Assembly: GCA_024364735.1 (NCBI GenBank)
Contig: JAGFNQ010005193.1
Coordinates: 496,001-560,000 of the forward strand
Direction of reading: 5' to 3'
Length of the DNA: 64,000 nt
Origin: Boesenbergia rotunda
Lineage: Eukaryota; Streptophyta; Magnoliopsida; Zingiberales; Zingiberaceae
Positions within the stretch are counted from its first letter, which is position 1; every line of letters starts with the position of its first letter. Position numbers and translations under genes: made by a program. This document shows positions 1 through 10,900 of the stretch, piece by piece. The notes beneath the pieces are model-generated. The model searched no databases and had not been told where the DNA came from. It saw only the letters and a program-made list of their open reading frames with translations.

Positions 1-600
1 ATATTAGCCTTAAAGACTTGGTTCTGACTTCGGATTTCCACGAAACCCTAGGTCGAACTAACGCAAGTTCCCACCCCCGAGAACGCGCCTTTCACCTACT
101 CCATTCAGGAGACGGTTGCCACCTAGTCCTTCGGGTGGACTTTTGCTTAGCTTCCGATACTCTCGGATCTGGAGACGTCCGAACCCCGACCCGTCTCTAC
201 TTCTATCCTTAGTCATTGCTCAGCTGAGTTGCTCAGTCCCTCGGACCAAGACTTCGTTCCCAAACCCTAAGTCCAGGACTTCGGTGCCCAACCCTCGGTC
301 AGGTCTTTGTACCCAATTCCTCGAACCAGGTCTTCGGTGCCCAACCCTCGGCCAGGTCTTCTTGCCCGCTCCACGACCAGGACTTCGTGCCCAACTTTCG
401 GTTAGGTCTTCGGTGCCCATCTCTTTGCCAGGACTTAGTCCCCAATCCATGATCAGGACTCAGTGCCCAATTCTTCGAACCAGGACTTATTGCCTAGGTT
501 TACTAGGACTTTAGTTCATTTTGTTACTCCTCTCTTAACTCCCCTTCCTTTGTTCAATATATCACTGACTTAAATATATTGTCAAACATTAAAACACTTA
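1..600. repeat. Degenerate minisatellite, LTR-like
   Basis: From about 190 to 520 the sequence is a run of imperfect units of roughly 30-37 bp built on variants of CAGGACTTCGGTGCCCAA with TCGG/TCGA spacers. No coding signature is seen: the reading frames here are products of the repeat. The reverse complement resembles the style of the tandem arrays in the LTR at 39600-40290, so this is probably the array of another LTR. A T/A-rich stretch (540-600) joins it to the truncated end of Copia-1. Assignment to an LTR is inference. Confidence 0.55.
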
Positions 601-606
601 GAGGAG

Positions 607-1723
607 GACATCACTGATGCAACTTGCACCAACAATAGGTTTCATCTCCAAGATCTTTCATCGAGAAACACTCTCCCTGCCAAGTCTTGGTAGATTCTAG
701 GCTAGGGATATCATTTCCTATGAGAAGTATATCATCAATAGACAATATTAGGAATGTAATCTTCCTCCCACTAACCTTCTTGTAAACGCAAGGTTCTTTT
801 GGATTCTTGACAAAGGAAAATTTTTTAATTGCTTCGTCAAATCGCAGATTCCAACTCCGAGATGCTTACTTTAGTCCATAAATGGACTTCTTGAGCTTAT
901 ATAATTTATTGGCGTTCTTAGATGTTATAAAATCGGGAGGTTGTATCATATATACTTCCTCTTGTAACCTTCCATTTAGAAAAGCAATTTTAACATCCAT
1001 TTGCCAAATCTCATAATCCTTGTAAGCTGCTATAGCTAGTAAAATCCTAATAGACTTAAGCATTGCAACGGGCGAGAATGTTTTATCATAGTCAATTCCT
1101 TGACGTTGATTGAAACCCTTTGCCGCAAGCCTTGTTTTATAGGTACTTATGTTCCCATCCATGTCAATCTTCTTCTTGAAGATCCACTTGCACCCTATGA
1201 GTTTTACCCCAACTGACACATCAACCAACTCCCAAACTTGGTTAGCGTACATGGAGTCTATTTCAGATTTCATGGCTTCTAGCCATTTCTCAGAATCATT
1301 TGAAATAATTGCTTCCTTGTAAGTCGACGGTTCATCTTCCTTGATGAGTAGCACTTCCTCATCTTGGGTTACCAACCAACCATATCTATCTGGTTGTCGG
1401 TGTATTCTTGTGGACTTACGTTGATCTCGCGTTTCTAGATCAATCTCGGATAAAGGAGACACTTGTACTTGTGGTACTGTCTCTTCTTCCAACTGTTCAT
1501 CTTCCAACCTATTTGTAGAGTCTGTAATTTCTTCAAGACTTTCTTTACTTCCACTACTTTCTTTAGATATAAACTCTCTTTCCAAGAAAGTGGCATATCG
1601 AGCAACAATAACTTTGTGCTCACTTGGGACATAAAAATAGTATCCCATTATAGCTTTGGGATAACCTACAAATATGCACTTTATGGATCTTGTTGCAAGC
1701 TTATTAGAATTTTCATTCTTCAC
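607..1723 (-). pseudogene. Copia-1 reverse transcriptase, broken and truncated
   Basis: The open part (1723-866, 285 codons) covers the integrase C-terminal linker and the RT fingers/palm, with typical Copia signatures such as VWELVDV, GCKWIFKKK, FSPVAM, DVKIAFLNG and YGLK. A CAA-to-TAA type stop follows YGLK at about 866. The same frame then continues to about 607, including SIDDILLIG at the catalytic position. Copia RTs normally have YVDD there, so the Tyr of the motif is replaced as well. The frame runs out before RNase H. The acidic linker (SKESSGSKES, DEQLEEE) is usual between integrase and RT. Confidence 0.85.
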
Positions 1724-2790
1724 GTAAGCATCACAACCCCATATCTTAAGAGATCAGACAAATTTGGTTTCTTTTCAAACCATAATTCATAAGGAGTCTT
1801 GTCTACTGACTTGGTTGGAACTCGGTTAAGTATGTATGCTGCTGTTTCTAAGGCATAACCCCAGAACGACATTGGAAGACTTGTATGACTCATCATTGAT
1901 CTAACCATTTCCATGAGTGTGCGATTTCTTCTCTCCGAAACACCATTCCACTCCGGCGTTCTAGGAGGTGTAAGTTGGAAAACTATCCCACACTCTTTTA
2001 AGTAATCAATGAACTCTTGGCTTAGATACTCGCCACCTCGATCACTTCGAAGAGCTTTAATCTTCTTGCCACTTTGATTTTCTACCTCGTTCTTGAACTC
2101 CTTAAACTTATCTAGAGTTTCAGACTTATGACTCATTAAGTAGATATATCTATATCTGCTTAAATCATCAGTAAAAGTCACAAAGTAGGTATAAGCTCCT
2201 CTAGCCTGAACTTACAATGGACCACATACATCACTATGTATGAGTTCTAGTAGTTCCTTTGCCCGTTCATCTATCTTGGTGAAAGACTTCTTGGTCATTT
2301 TTCCTTGTAAACATGCTTCGCATGTATCTATAGGCTCTAATTCAAAAGAGTCCAAATACCCATTATTGAGTAATTTAGCGATGCGTTTTTGGGTTACATG
2401 ACCAAGTCTACAGTGCCAGAGATATGTTAAGTTTGAGTCATACAATTTCTATTTCTTTTTTTCAATACAATAAATCGGTTCATCTAAGTTAAGAACATAA
2501 AGACCGTTATTCATTGAACTATTCCCATAGAATACATTATTCAAATAAAAGGAACATAACTTGTCCTCAAATTGAAATACAAATCGCTTGGCGCCCAAAC
2601 ATGACACCGAAATGATATTCTTTGAGAAACTAGGAACAAAATAACAGTTTTCTAGATTTAAAACTAGTCCCCTAGGCAAATTTATTGAATAAGTTCCTAC
2701 AGCTAATGCAACAACTCTCGCTCCATTAGCTATTCATAGGTCCATCTTGCCTTTGGACAACCGTCTGCAGTCATTTAGACTCTGCATGTT
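1724..2790 (-). pseudogene. Copia-1 protease C-terminus and integrase, broken
   Basis: Open segments at 2679-2449, 2445-2212 and 2181-1720 are consecutive parts of one integrase. The zinc-binding region is recognisable (LWHCRLGH followed by CEACLQGK). The catalytic core then follows (HSDVCGP, TFTDDLSR, RSDRGGEY, NGVSERRNRT), so the D, D and E residues are all still visible. Stops after IEKKK, after VCGPL and near 1720 interrupt it. The protein would act in the nucleus to insert element cDNA, but this copy cannot make it whole. The part just after gag (2790-2680) is the protease C-terminus with two or three further stops. Confidence 0.82.
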
Positions 2791-3723
2791 CTAACAAATG
2801 TGAGAACTACTTCCAGAATCTATAACCCATGATGAAGAAACAGAAAGATTGCATTCTATCATAAAGATACCTGAAGCATCTGCTCCACTGGCATTCTTTT
2901 TCATGAAAATATAGCAGTTTTTCTTCCAGTGACCTTTCTTGCCATAGTAGAAGCACATAGCCTCCTTCTCATTAGATTGGGGCACTTGCGTCCCTTTCTT
3001 AAGATTCTTCTGAGCTCGATATTCGAGATTCTTCACTGCATTAGCCTTGGGATTAAATTTTCCGGTACTAGGACGCTTGCTGGTCTTTCTTACCATCATT
3101 GTATGCAGTAAAGGATTTACCTTCATATTCTTCTCAGCAGTTTTCAGCATTGTCATCAGATCAGTCAAACTCTTGTCCATATTGTTCATGTTGAAGTTCA
3201 ACACAAACTGGGAAAAATACGGAGGTAGTGACGACAAGACCAAGTCAATGGCCAAGTCCTGGTCTAACTTGAAATACAAGCTCTCGAGCCTTTCTATGTA
3301 CCCTATCATCTTGAGTACATGAGGCCCAACTTGATTTCCTTCTTCCAACATGGTAAGGAACAATGCTCGAGAGGTATCATACCTCTCTACTCTGGCACTC
3401 TCTTGGAAGAGCTCACGCAAGTGCTGATCAATCTCCCTAGCACTCATGTTCTCATGCTGTCTCTGCAACTCGGGAGACATAGATGACAGCATGATGCATT
3501 GTACATCCAGTGCATCCTCCAAGTACTGAGAGTAGTATGACTGATCTTCCTCTGAAGCGTTTAGCGCAGGCTCTTTCATAGGTTCGTCTTCGAGCACGTA
3601 AATTTTTCTCTCGTGTCTCAAGACAATTTTCAGTTTCCTATACCATTCTAGGTAGTTGGAACCGAGGAGGACATTCTCTTTCTCGAGAATGCTTCGCAAC
3701 GAAAGGATACTTGTGTTTGCCAT
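2791..3723 (-). pseudogene. Copia-1 gag with protease active-site start
   Basis: 310-codon frame starting with MANTSILSLRSILE, the usual start of this Copia gag type, followed by the SNYLEWYRKLKIVL segment of the DUF4219/UBN2-type gag. A zinc knuckle lies at residues 257-270 as CFYYGKKGHWKKNC. The second Cys of the CX2C pair is Tyr, so metal binding is probably lost. The frame ends with WVIDSGSSSHIC (Asp302), the retropepsin-like active site, then a stop. Gag would form the cytoplasmic particle. The upstream ATG at 3723 is the only plausible start. Treated as a pseudogene because the rest of the polyprotein is broken. Confidence 0.85.
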
Positions 3724-4510
3724 CTAAAATAATAATTTAAATCAGAGTTTTAGTATTTATGGAATATATATAATAAAGGACTTTATAACTCCTATTATTT
3801 TATTCAGGTCCAACAACCCCCACTGTTAGAATCGGGAATTGGTTGGTAGCAATTCCTAATAGGATCGAAATCCTGAATCATATAGTATGCACACAGCTGA
3901 GCTGTACCTACATGCTATATTCATCAAGTAGGCCTTAACTTGCCAATCACGAATCTATGTGACTTTCGATATATTTTGTCGAGCCTTATATTCTCAACAC
4001 TTGCCCCTCAAATCAATTGACCTTAGCTGAGCTAAACAAGTCAACGAATTTGATTTAAGTCGACCCACTACTAATTATGATAAATTATAGATGTTTTGAC
4101 ACAAGCTCACAGCTGAGCTGTACCGACTCATGTAAAAACTCTAACTATCATCACAGTTATTAATGGAGGGCTTTCAATAAATCTTGGCTTAATATATTTA
4201 AGAGATTTTACAATTATTAAAATGTCTCACCATTAATTTACATCTTGTGCATCCACACAATCTCATTACAAGATCTATCTCTATGAATCATGAAGTAATC
4301 ATGTACTTCAACCATAAGGAATTCATATTTAAATTATAACAGGTATTTCTCTACAGGGTTGACAGATAAAATTCATTTTTACATTTCAATCTTGAAATAT
4401 TAAAGAATATCACTTAAGATAAATAAAAATGCCTTCGAAATCTCTCGAAATATTAATCTTCAAAAATTTGAAGAAGAGGTTTTGAACTGTATGATCCAAC
4501 CACGAACCTT
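3724..4510 (-). other. Copia-1 untranslated leader
   Basis: About 790 bp of AT-rich sequence between the primer-binding site and the gag ATG, with no coding potential on either strand. It contains two copies of a CACAGCTGAGCTGTACC-like short palindromic element (near 3892 and 4109). Its position fits the 5' leader, where packaging signals normally lie; no such signal can be shown here. Confidence 0.6.
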
Positions 4511-4522
4511 GCTCTGATACCA
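4511..4522 (-). other. Primer-binding site of Copia-1 (initiator tRNA-Met)
   Basis: The plus strand reads GCTCTGATACCA, the reverse complement of TGGTATCAGAGC, the standard plant Copia PBS complementary to initiator tRNA-Met. It lies 1 base from the LTR start TGTTAGG at 4524, which fixes both LTR boundary and orientation. Confidence 0.9.
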
Positions 4523-4523
4523 C

Positions 4524-5350
4524 TGTTAGGTTCTATGCGGAGCGGAATAGTTATAATAAAGCAAACTTTGGTCTTAAATCATGAATCTATTCGTGGTACA
4601 TATGGTTCTAAACAAAATGATATGAAATCTGGCATAAACACATACCTTGTAATCCTTTTGATATTTGTGATCAATGTCACTAAAAGATGAGAGCCCCACC
4701 TGTGACTCCTCTAGCGGTATCCACACGCACTTGATCACGAACTGGATGATTTGTTAGGTGCTAGCCACTTGGATCGATAGAATGCTTTTGGAAGCACTAC
4801 GGATCTGAAAATGTGTCTTCGATAAGAAAAAGTTATCGAAGGCTTCCCGAGAGAGATGAAGAGAACTCGCACAAGAGAGAGACAAAGGAGAAGTATCTTC
4901 CACTCTTCTTCCAAGGGTGGATATATATATAGGCTCTAAGGAAGATGAAGAGACATGACTCTTCATATTTTTCATTAATTTATCATAATTATGACTTTTG
5001 AAATTCTCCATTAATAATCATTAATAGAGACTCTTCATCTTCTCTATTATTGGCATAATAATTGTGACCCTTCAAATTCTCCAAAGAGAATAAGAGATAA
5101 ATCTACTCTCTCTTCTCTACATCAAATAAAAACATATTTGATCTTGATCCATTCTCGCTTCCGATATTTCAGAAATAATTAATAATCTAATTAATTCTTA
5201 TTCAGAAATAATAAATTGATTAATTTTAGTATTCACTAAAACAATCAATTACAAATACTGTTCGTGTCTATGTGCTATGCGTGCAACCTTCTAGGTTCTA
5301 TATCCAAAGGCAGTGTAAATCCATACACAGACTAAGGTAACCGTCTAACA
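4524..5350 (-). repeat. Copia-1 5' LTR (outer end uncertain)
   Basis: The inner end is fixed by the PBS at 4511-4522. The LTR begins TGTTAG at 4524. A matching CTAACA occurs at 5345-5350, which would give an LTR of 827 bp with 6-bp inverted ends. Only one LTR is present, so the outer end cannot be proved and could lie further out, up to 6106. Confidence 0.55.
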
Positions 5351-6106
5351 ACAGTTTTTAGTCATCCAACGTGATAGAATATTAGTTATAAACTAAAACC
5401 TCCATGAACCGATTACTGTGTAATTCAATCTCTTCATCTTTACCCTACATCCCAATTAATTCGATGCACTATGCATCATCACCAAAATAATTATTTTACT
5501 TGATTTCCAAGATATAATAGACTCATCTTGAATAATAATCATTCCTCCCATGACCATGGATTTCGAGTCACTAATATCTCTTTCAAGCGGCCAGGATGTT
5601 AACTCTCTAATCCAAGAGAGCGATGAATCCTGTATTGACTCAATATTATTCTCTCTATATTTTGTCATACACCCAACTACCATATTAATTACAATCCGAT
5701 AAGAGACTGCTTTTAACGGTGTCAAAGTATATAACTCCACGCATAGAATATATGAAGGTCTCAAGTCAAAAGATCAGTTACACTCGTTCATTAAGACGAA
5801 CGACCAATGATGCTTAATATGTGGTGTTATCTTAAGTGGATCATGTCCAGTGTACCTCTATACTCAAGGCACCCCCAAGTACAACTTGAATACCCATCCC
5901 TCGGTCTATCTTGACCTAGTCATATTCAGCGTTGATCTAGATATCTATGCCTCATCTAGATATCTATCCGATCAAGGATGATTTTCAGAATAATCTAACC
6001 ATTAATCTGTGGGATTTTATCATTAATCATATACGTACAGAAAAGTAAATGATTAACGACAAATACTTGTCTTTATTAAAATAATTATCCATTAATACAT
6101 AAAAGT
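5351..6106. other. AT-rich sequence without genes
   Basis: No protein motif or RNA gene recognised. A 102-codon open frame on the minus strand (5764-5456) has no family features and AT-driven composition. The segment may be the outer part of the Copia-1 LTR or an unrelated remnant. It ends abruptly where block A starts at about 6107. Confidence 0.4.
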
Positions 6107-6825
6107 GGAGCTGAGAGGTTGAGAGGGAGGGTCGGATTCGTGGAGCAGAGACGACAGTCAAATTAGTGGAGCTAAGAGATTGAGCAAGAATGATTGGCTT
6201 GGTTGTTTAGGTTTAACCGAGTCGAATGATGATCATATTAACTTATTTTGACTTTGATTTCCATCTCAACTTGACTGCTGATCTTCTAATATAAGATGGA
6301 GGCTTCTAATACTCTTCCCACCAAATAAATTAACAATTAGACTATTGAACCATTCCTAATTTACTAGAGGCTGCAATTCTAACCGATGCATGTACTTTTT
6401 TTCACTTTCTTTCTCGTCTGTTTGTACTTATAAATATCATTAGATTAGATTACAATGTAAGTCAAATTACACCTCCATCTTAGTTTCCACTGTTAGTTCA
6501 ACAAGCCTCCATGAGATACCAAGTTAATTATCACTTAATTGATTCATAGAATTAAGTAAAGGTTGAATCTCGATAAAGCTGACGTATTACTTTCTCATAT
6601 GATGATTAATTTTGATTTCTTGATTTACTCTCTCTCAATGATGTGGGTCAGTCACTTGAGAGGGGTCGAATACTTGGTAGTACTGGAGAAGTCTAAATGA
6701 GTTATAATTGACTGGATACTTGACCGTCAGAAGTTTAATAGGGAGTTACCAAGAGTAAAGTCCAAGTGAATTATGATTAATTTGATACTTGATGGTTGAA
6801 AGAATTGGATCGGTTTGGATAGGTT

Positions 6826-6839
6826 GGGGGGGGGGGGGG
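6826..6839 (+). repeat. G14 homopolymer
   Basis: Run of 14 G, then CGGGG, on the plus strand. The paralogous place in block B (about 52125-52135) reads GGGGGGAGGGG, so the run has expanded or is a sequencing-sensitive site. It could form a G-quadruplex; this is inference. Confidence 0.85.
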
Positions 6840-8885
6840 CGGGGTAAATAGTCTACAATATAATGGTAACACTTTCTCTAGCTAACTAACTAATTAAAAT
6901 GAACCAATTAATTAATCTAAATGAGTATCCTCTTACAAACTTTGGAAGCTCAAAAAAACAATGTAGAAAATCAATACAAAGTGTATGATTTATTTCTAGC
7001 TCTAGAGTGATATTTATAGTCGTTAGAAAAAAAGTACCATTGCTGATATGGAACTAGAGGCGTCTCCAATGTCATTCAAGGCATCCTCAATGCATAAAGT
7101 TCTACCCATGATGCAACGGCACTTCAACGGCTCTACCGTGTTGGAGGCGCCTTCAAAGTGATATAAGGCGCCTCGACTATTGTTCATCCGAGGCACCTCA
7201 AATAACACTTAGGGCGTCTTGAACATTGTTCATTTGAGGTGCTTCTAGTCTGATTTGAGGCCCCTCAAGAACTGTTCATCCGAGAATGATCAATCTCAAT
7301 TTTAACCATTCTATGTTCCACAAGCTTGGGTGATGTTCCAGTCATTCGGAGTTGAGCTTACTCGAACCCAATTCCAACCTTCTTCTCAAGTAGGCTTCCT
7401 TTCTGGCTTCTTGTCCCTTAGATGCACCACACGCTTTCTTCTCACGTTACTGGTGTACTCTTTCGCAGCTCTTCCCTTGAATATACCAAGCCCGTCGACT
7501 TCCTTCCAATGTCATTTTTCTCGCTCGTTGCGTCTTCCGCTTGACTTCTTATATTCCTATGTTCTTGCATATTTAGACACAATACATAAAATACACATGA
7601 CATAACTTTACTTGGTTAATCACTTTAAAACTAATTTGGGGTATTTAAAAAAAGTGAGTTAAAATTTTGTACTATGCAGGGTGAAACAGATAGAACTAAT
7701 TTACCATTCCACTAGTAGCCTGACACATACACAACAATCGTTGCGGGATCGCGGTGGTCTTTGTAGTGTCGTGAAGGCATCGCGATACCGTGTTGACCTC
7801 TACGTGGTCACAGAGGGTCACGGAGGCATCGTGATCCCATGTTGTCATTTGTCGAGTCGCGGAGGGTCATAGAGGCCCCCATGATTTCACAGAGGTGTTG
7901 TGGGGTCGTGGAGGCCCGCGACCTCGTGGAGGTTGTCACAATCCTATATTTTTTATTTTAAACAATTTTTTAATTGTTTAATATTTAAATTAAAATTAAA
8001 ATTTTAGTTAATATATTTTATAATAAAGATACCAAAACATTTTGATACAGTATTGAAACCATATCATTTCTTTCGTAAAACAAAACTCTAAAATGGGTTG
8101 ATATTTTAAACTATGGCTAAAAGTCTAATAGAAAATTGATAGGATAGATATGAGATCCAAGTGGTTAAAAGTTAACCGTACACAAAGAAAATGAGATGGT
8201 TGACACTAGTGAAGTTATGACAAGTCAAGGTTGGTCGGATGCTAGGCGATAGTAAAGTTTTGGGAAGTTAAAGTTAACCGAATACCATGCAATGGTGATG
8301 TCTTCATAAGTCATGGTTAATTATGTGACAATCAAAGAAAGTCACGACAACTTAAGATTCAGATGCTGAGTAAAGAAAATTTGATAAGTTGAGGTCAACC
8401 GACTATTAAGTTTCAATCTTGGTAAGACTGAAACAGATGCATCACTTGATTGTGAGGTAGTAAAAACGAAATGATGAACCCGTAAACTCTGAATTTAGGG
8501 TTCGAGAGAATTTAAGGGAGTTTAATATACATTGGTCAATTGTTAGGTTTGAACAATCGACTGATGATACTATTACAATAAATTGAATGTCTGCAACTTG
8601 ACTGATCGGTCAATGAATGGAATGGAGTAGTCGATTGTTGTCATATTCAAGCGAATGTAATATTTGAAACTCAGATGTGACACTTGGCTGCTTTGTCATC
8701 AATTGATTGATGATAATGAATAGTTGAATGTTGTTGGTCAAAAATGAGTTTAAAAAAAAGTCATTTTGCAAGTAGAAAGTTCAAATTCAGACAAAGTAAT
8801 CAATTGATGGTATGTGCTAGCAGTCCATTGTTGGATGATTTTTGGTCATGAAGGTAAGGATTTCATAGAAGATTTACGTCCCCAC

Positions 8886-9081
8886 GGGATGAATTGATAG
8901 TTAGTATGTGAGTGTTACTACCTAGAGGTTTGGGGGTCAAAACCTGACAAAATCAGTGTGTCCGCCCTGCCCACGCGCTAGCCACAACATCCGAGTTAGT
9001 AGCCTCTGTGATTTACGTCCTTCGTGTTATCCCAGGGATGGATTGACGGGGGCGTTGGGGGTGAACGAATCACCTTTTGTC
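8886..9081 (+). mobile_element. SINE family 2, copy in block A
   Basis: 196-bp element flanked by a perfect 16-bp target duplication ATTTCATAGAAGATTT at 8870-8885 and 9082-9097. The 5' part has a box-B-like motif (GGGTCAAAACC near 8935), pointing to a Pol III promoter. The 3' end is T-rich. Similar copies lie at 56872-57077, at the same position in block B and so older than the duplication, and at about 34172-34381. No protein is encoded; mobilisation would depend on a LINE. Confidence 0.75.
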
Positions 9082-9168
9082 ATTTCATAGAAGATTTGAG
9101 ATGTCGATTCTTAAGGGTTTTAGAACAGAGTGTTGCTATATTTTCATATCTTCAAAAACAATCCAAAG

Positions 9169-9860
9169 CATTCAACAACAAGAAAATCAAAAATCTTGTT
9201 CCAGAAGCAAACGACGGAGATGACGAATCACTAAAGCGCAGCCCACGGTGACGATGATCGAGGGAAGATGTTGACGCCTACGAGATTAACACGAGCGTAA
9301 AAGGGATGCACCGAAAAAAGTTTCGGTGGATCCCTCTCCGACGTTCAAGTCAGAACTCTTTCTTTTAGGGAAAACAACGAGGAATCAAAGCATTCTAACT
9401 CTGGAAAACTTACTCCCTTTACTTGGGTACCGAGGCATCTTATATATTTAACGTCTTCTTCCCACGTATCCCCACCTCCTCCTACACGTTTTTTAGTCAT
9501 CGGTTACTTGCCAGCTGTCTTCCTCTAGTAACGATCGCTATGACTATTAAGGCCCTAATTACCATGCGCTGTAAATAATAATTACCTAATAACTTTCCTG
9601 TTCTGGAAGCAGAAGAGGGAACTTGAAGCCTGACTTTCTTATACCTACGTCGATCTTTGTGCTCCACTCTCCCGAGTCAATCTCGGAGTCTTATCTCCCG
9701 AGCTGACCTCGGAGCCTTCTTTCGTTCTCCCGAGATAGTCTCGGGAGCCCGATTGCTGGTTTGACATCGGGTCATTTCTTTCGTTCTCCCGAGATAGTCT
9801 TGGGAGCTCGACTCCTGGTCTGACCTCAGGGCACTAGTTTGGTGGGCTCTGCCATGTAGC
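9169..9860. repeat. CCCGAG-rich segment following block A
   Basis: Collinear with 62959-64000 except for a MITE there. The right part (9660-9850) holds repeated inverted motifs of the type CCCGAGNNNNTCTCGGG. The same kind of segment lies at 44690-44880 immediately before the SDR2 upstream region, so it is part of the repeated SDR unit. A 75-codon frame (9024-9251) overlaps it but has no known domain. Confidence 0.65.
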
Positions 9861-10900
9861 TTTTATGTGTCACGTGTCTCCCCCGATTGCTCATCCCTAT
9901 CAAATCTCATTTGTAAAATTATTTACTTTCATTATTTTGTATTCATATTTTTGCATTTTGAATTTGTATTGTACCGCTGGTACAAGAATAGAAATTGCTG
10001 GTATAAGAATAGAAATTAGAAGAGAGCTTTCTGCCTCAGAAATATTGGACAATGAGAAATATATAGGTGCTATCGTTAGGACGATAAATCGAATAAAAAC
10101 GGGGGTTTGAAACTACATAAAATCAAAATTTCTCTTATGTTTGTTCTATTTTGTATTTGTTGTTTGCATTTTCTATTACATATTATCTTTTTATAAAACG
10201 AGTCGTTACTCATCCCTCTCTAACTAAGCACGCTAATGGATATTTTTTTTTTTTCAATTTTAGCAGTTAAAACTTTTAATTAGTTTCCATTTTAATTTTC
10301 TGTATCAATATTCTAAATAAATTAACTTATTTAAAATTTGCCTACAAATTTATCAGGCGCTTGCCACTTGGTAGTGGGCTGCCTGAAAGACCGTTAAGGT
10401 TCCATATTTATTTTTACATATATTATTCCAAATTTATAGAAGTTTAGTAATATTTTCATAAACTAATAATAAAAAAAATGTTTTTGAATTAAAAAAACTC
10501 CAACAATGTAATGAAGGATAGAAATCAAATTTAGATTTTAATTAAGAAAAAGAAATGTCTTTGCATCTAGATGCGGGACCCAAGTCAATAACACTCTAAA
10601 TATTGTCCATTCCAAGTTCTTATTATCCGTGTGAAGACCGTTTGCCTTTACCTTTAAAAACTATTTTTCAACGTTTTTCTCGGAGCATACAAGTCAAGAT
10701 AGTGACTTACGTTAATTCAAAACTTAGTCTCCATTTACATTTAAATAGTGAAGAAAAAGGAAAGTGGATATTTAAATATTAATTTGAAAGTGTGGAATAA
10801 TATAATTATCACAAGGATGATTTATATATATCTTCTTATATTTTTTATAACAAGGTATATATCACCCTAGATTTGTTTATTATCTGCCCCTATTGCCGAC
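9860..10900 (+). other. Orphan SDR upstream region, gene missing
   Basis: Matches, in order, the sequences before SDR1 (31975-32820) and SDR2 (44900-45650): AAAATTATTTACTTTC, GAATTTGTATTGTA, ATATAGGTGCTATCG, AAACTCCAACAATGTA, AAAGAAATGTCTTT and ATCTAGATGCGGGACC. The TATAAATA of the two genes is not preserved, and no ATGGAGAGGAG microexon or SDR coding sequence follows. It is therefore a relic of a third array unit. An 81-codon frame (9865-10110) is chance. Confidence 0.65.

Larger units (their letters stand above)
607..5350 (-). mobile_element. Copia-1: truncated Ty1/Copia retrotransposon
   Basis: Reading on the minus strand, the order is LTR (5350-4524), primer-binding site (4522-4511), leader (4510-3724), gag (3723-2791), protease/integrase remains (2790-1724) and reverse transcriptase (1723-607). 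This is the Ty1/Copia gene order, with integrase before RT. The element stops in the RT palm at about 607. RNase H, polypurine tract and 3' LTR are missing and an unrelated minisatellite follows. Several in-frame stops break the polyprotein, so it is a dead, 3'-truncated copy. No target duplication can be assessed. Confidence 0.85.
6107..9168. repeat. Duplicated repeat block A
   Basis: Nearly collinear with block B (51150-57169, after removing its insertions) and, for the first 450 bp, with block C (35553-36020). It begins with one unit of the GTGGAGCTGAGAGGTTGAG minisatellite, then an AT-rich part, a segment of GGCGCCTC-type short repeats (about 7040-7270), a CT-rich segment (7330-7560), a GC-rich stretch of GTGGAGG/CGTGGTC repeats (7735-7935) and an AT-rich tail with many TTGATTGT/CAATCGA motifs. 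No credible gene: open frames of 60-90 codons at 7330 and 7681 have no domain and are not conserved in length in block B. Block A lacks the SINE and the two outer LTRs present in B. Confidence 0.8.

Noticed and set aside
4511..4522. tRNA-Met-like sequence
   Set aside because: It is a 12-nt primer-binding site next to an LTR, not a tRNA gene.
5456..5764. 102-codon minus-strand frame
   Set aside because: No motif, AT-driven composition, possibly within LTR sequence.
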